DNA from: Nymphaea colorata
Lineage: Eukaryota > Streptophyta > Magnoliopsida > Nymphaeales > Nymphaeaceae
Reading direction: 5' to 3'
Length of the DNA: 64,000 nt
Assembly (NCBI RefSeq): GCF_008831285.2
Contig: NC_045148.1
Coordinates: forward strand, 9,243,001-9,307,000
Part shown: positions 60,870 through 64,000 of the stretch, piece by piece
How positions within the stretch are numbered: position 1 is the stretch's first letter
Layout: each line of letters opens with the position of its first letter
Notes under the pieces: generated by a model
What the model was told of the DNA's origin: nothing
The model's database searches: none
What the model saw: the letters and a program-made list of their open reading frames with translations, nothing else
Position numbers and translations under genes: made by a program

Positions 60870-62561
60870 AGAAAAAGAGTTTTTCCAAAAGGTGGTGCTC
60901 ACCTCACCTGATCAAAGGTGATCAAAGGCAGGCAAATTGGCCGGGTGTAAAACGAGATGCTTTCCTTCTTTTCCTGCTAAAGCTAATGCTTTAACTGAAA
61001 GCCTGTCTCGTCCCTCCCCTCACTCACTCATTCTCTTTCCCTCTTCTGCCTGTACGCACCCCGTCTGGCGTCTGGAATACTCAATCTGACGGTATTCCAG
61101 AAGCAAAAGATATTCGAACTTTGCACGAACAACAAACGATTTTAAACAACAAGCCTCGGCTTATTATCGAGAAAGTTTCAGGATCTCTGAACTTTTCCCG
61201 AGAAAACCTTGGCCTTTTCCTCCTAAGGCCTAAGACTACCTCCTCGTTTAGTCTTAGTACTTATGGCTTGATCTCAGTGTGTTTCCACACGCAGCGTCAT
61301 CTTGAGGACATCGTTGCCAATTTTACTTCTGCGTGGGGTCGTTAACGTGTCCCGTGCCCAGACTCTCGAGCAAGACAAAAGTGTCCGGAAAGTCCAAGAC
61401 GGTGGGACCGCAATCGGTCCTTACTTAGGAGCCGATCCAGATCTTAGGTGTTGGACCCAAGTTCGATCCAATTGAACACCAATTTTGATAAAAAAAAAAA
61501 AAGAAATTAACTTGACACCGTTATTTTAGGGTTTATTTGGAAAATAAAATATTACCGACCTATTTTCAGGTTAGAGTCTCTCGTTCGAGACGACAAATTC
61601 TAATCCACCTCTTAGCGGTTTCAGTTAAAAAACCAATACAACAAATCACTTTAATAACTCTTTTTATAAGTTTTCAAACACTCCTCACAATCTTATATAC
61701 GAGACTAAACTTATGAGGTGTTACAATTCACTTCCTTTAAACACACACATTTTTAAATGCAAAACTTTATATCTGAATATTAGACCAATACTACTATAAC
61801 AACCTAACTCACTCTTAAACTCAGGCTCCAGTGACTTAAATTGTAAGCTAATAATTAAAAATGGTCTTCAAAAGATTGGTTGCTTTAACATGTAGCTAGC
61901 ATTCTAAATAATTAGGTTTTTTAACCAAGATGAATAGGCCGATTTACATGTTTTAAAAAAATTATACTTGAAATCAATTTGGAATACTAAAAATAGTGCA
62001 AAAACAGGAAATATTTTAAAATAATATTAGTGATAATACGAAGAATTGCTGTATTTTATTATATAAAAGATGGGTTTACATCAGAAATACGAATCAAAAC
62101 TCATGGACTGGCATCAACCAAAGTGCACTGTTGTTTCAAGGAAGTTACCAATAATATTTAAAAGACTGAAGTTTTTCAAATTATGTAGCTGAAGAATTTT
62201 ATTTATGTGTCGGCTTTTTGAAAATATACTTTAGAAAACCAGATATTGTGTGTTCTTTTCTTAATAGGTTGCAGCTTTGCCGGCCATGTAAGAGTCTACA
62301 TTTGTTGCTTTTTCCCAGACCGGCCGTATAAAGAATCCGGTAACTTAAGTAGCTGATCAAAGGAGAAAATTATGCACTTTAAGCTAAAACTTTTATCATA
62401 ATTTAGATAGGATTGGGGTCTGGATTCCAATACAAAACCATAAAATGTATCAAAATCTGAATATAAGATCTGATCCTTTTCTAATCAGACCAAACTAATC
62501 CAGGTGAATCTGATTCACTGGCATCTCTAATGCTCGTGGTTTAGACCAGTTGGCCGGTACT

Positions 62562-62966
62562 TAGGGTTGTACAGGTGAGCCAACCCGAGCTCGACTCAAA
62601 ACTCGCTTGGTCAAGTTCAACTCATTTGTTAAATGAGTCGAGCTTGAACTCAACTGAGAACTTGAGCTTATAAATGAGTTGACCTCGAGTTACATGAATT
62701 CAACTCGAATAAGCTCATTTAATCTAGGCTATCCTTTTTTTGTAATTTTCAAACTTAAAACAAAGGAAAGAGATCAGGTCAAATTTGGAGTTGGTAAACA
62801 AGCTTAAACGAGTCGAGCTTGAGCCACGATTTGGTTTATCAAGTTGTACTGCGCTCGAGCTGACCTTGTACAGCTTGACTCAAGCTCGATCTGACCTCAG
62901 GTTGAGCAAGATATGAGTCAAGTCGAGCTAGAGCTCGATGCGATTCGACTCTTCTACGGCCCTAAA
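62562..62966. mobile_element. GAGCTCGA/TGAGTCGAGCT-word element
   Basis: About 400 bp crowded with CTCGAG, GAGCTTGA, TGAGTCGAG and CTCGAACTCA-like words in both orientations. Left end TAGGGTTGTACAGG is loosely inverted at the right end (CTACGGCCCTA). No convincing target-site duplication and no coding capacity. Confidence 0.5.
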
Positions 62967-63465
62967 GTTAGTTAATCAGTCATATTTCTTCAACACCAGA
63001 CCCAATAAGCCTTGATCTGGATGAGAACCAAGCGCCCAAATCCCCAACCAGATAGAGGGGAATGAAAAAAATATTCTGTAGAGATGACGATGTCAAGCAC
63101 ATAGGAGTGAATGTAAGAAATTGCTTGCACAGACATGCAAAAAAGTGCTCATTTTAATATTGATATTTTAAAATAATCTTTTTCATTTACATATTAATGC
63201 CGCTTAAAATTTTATAACTAGTGCTTTTTAACTACAATTTTTTGGCTCCGCTCTTGCAAGTGCAATATATTGGTCTATATGTCTATTATCTATATATTTT
63301 TTGTTTTTTGTAACTAAAAAAGTGATAAAATTACTTTAAAATGAGATTTAAAAATATAAATACCTGCCATGCATCATACGTTTACGGCCCGAGTGCATGA
63401 CTGGACCGAATTTTTGCGTGTGCCTAATCAGATCGATCCAGATCCAGATACAGATAGGCGCATAT

Positions 63466-63648
63466 GCGGATGCTGAATGCCCTAAAGCATATTCTTGTTG
63501 TTCTAAACAAAATGATTCGGATAATTTTGGCATCTTAAACAGCCTACGATCCTGATCCAATATAGACAACAAGCCAATATGACGATGCTAAATGCCCTAA
63601 AGCACATGCTTTTATTCTGAAAAAATGTTTCGGATAATTTCTTGCATA
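63466..63648. repeat. Imperfect tandem duplication, about 114-bp period
   Basis: GATGCTRAATGCCCTAAAGC, then an A-rich spacer and TTCGGATAATTT, then GCAT, occur twice. Non-coding. Confidence 0.85.
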
Positions 63649-63744
63649 ACCTCATATGTGTTAAACGCACTGGAGACTATGAAAAATAACTCAAAATGAA
63701 AAAAAGAAAAGAAAGACAAAAAGTCATTTTTTTTCAAATGAGCA

Positions 63745-63865
63745 GGAGAAGTTGTTCATAAGAAATCCATCTCCAGCACGGTTTGCCATAATCTCAAGGT
63801 ACTTCTTTTTGGTTTTGCCAAAAAACTATTTTAAATTCAGTTTTGATGACAAAACCAGGGTTTTA
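63745..63865. mobile_element. Fragment of the AAAACCAGTTTT-word family
   Basis: TTTTTGGTTTTGCCAAAAA, TCAGTTTTGATGACAAAACC and AGGGTTTT resemble the elements at 18010-18290 and 37149-37463. Boundaries are unclear. Confidence 0.35.
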
Positions 63866-64000
63866 ACATGGTTCGAACTTCATTTAAAGGACTCACAAGA
63901 TGCAATCGGGGCATATAAGCTAGAATCTGTCATTATTTTTGGGTTTGAAATGCTGATTATGTTCCACATAACAATTATTTACAGCAGACCACGACTTCAA

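Larger units (their letters stand above)
60870..64000. other. Gene B promoter and repeat-rich intergenic DNA
   Basis: About 250-400 bases upstream of the gene B leader are probably its promoter (CT-rich, ACTCACTCATTCTC). Beyond this I see no coding exon. Repeats include a segment at 61641-61715 resembling 30376-30450 (CTTTTTATAAGTTTTC and CACAATCTTATA shared), an inverted-word element at 62562-62966, a tandem duplication near 63.5 kb and an AAACCAGG-type fragment at the end. Confidence 0.55.

Noticed and set aside
1-64000. CRISPR arrays, tRNA or rRNA genes, bacterial operons, viral integrations
   Set aside because: I looked for spaced direct repeats, cloverleaf or rRNA-like segments and viral or retroelement enzymes (reverse transcriptase, integrase motifs). 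None was recognised. The tandem repeats present are adjacent duplications or microsatellites, without spacer organisation.

Overview
The window is nuclear DNA of a flowering plant. It carries seven intron-rich or GC-rich plant genes, each a recognisable member of a plant family, separated by AT-rich intergenic DNA full of CT/GA and AT microsatellites and small transposon remnants. The first exon of MPP10 and the intronless F-box gene are strongly GC-rich compared with downstream exons. This 5'-GC bias is common in monocots and some early-diverging angiosperms, but I cannot place the species. No bacterial, organellar or viral gene was recognised.

Layout. (1) 1082-3104 (+): APC11, the RING-H2 subunit of the anaphase-promoting complex, in three exons. 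(2) 7729-8847 (-): a single-exon F-box/kelch protein of the At1g23390 (KFB-CHS) type. (3) 8.9-19.0 kb: gene-poor DNA with microsatellites, a probable SINE and several small inverted-repeat elements. (4) 19032-28835 (-): ATG6/Beclin-1 in ten exons, with a clear U12-type intron. (5) 31861-39497 (-): MPP10, a U3 snoRNP/SSU-processome protein, in twelve exons; one exon holds an apparent one-base frameshift in an A run. (6) 40991-47738 (+): a large PX-domain protein with a C-terminal Rubicon-homology-type zinc region, head-to-head with MPP10 and with three G-boxes just upstream. Its long disordered exon contains an 88-residue tandem repeat. (7) 49500-53045 (-) and 57361-60020 (-): a tandem pair of multi-pass membrane proteins of the At1g10660 family, with eight coding exons of identical length in both copies. 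(8) 60.9-64 kb: repeats only.

The genes are unrelated housekeeping or regulatory genes (cell cycle, proteolysis, autophagy, ribosome biogenesis, membrane traffic), as expected for a eukaryotic chromosome; there is no operon-like system. ATG6 and the PX/RH protein both point to phosphoinositide-linked endomembrane or autophagy functions, but their proximity is probably coincidental.

The most unusual signal is a set of small elements whose interiors consist almost entirely of one short, self-complementary word repeated in both orientations (TCGGAT, GTATCG, GAGCTCGA or AAACCAGTTT, depending on the element). The TCGGAT element at 11962-12403 has near-perfect terminal inverted repeats and an exact 10-bp target-site duplication, so it moved as a unit. 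Several of the others lie inside introns of ATG6, MPP10 and the PX gene. Two one-base anomalies (APC11 first splice site, MPP10 exon 6) look like homopolymer indels in the assembly, although real lesions cannot be excluded from this sequence alone.
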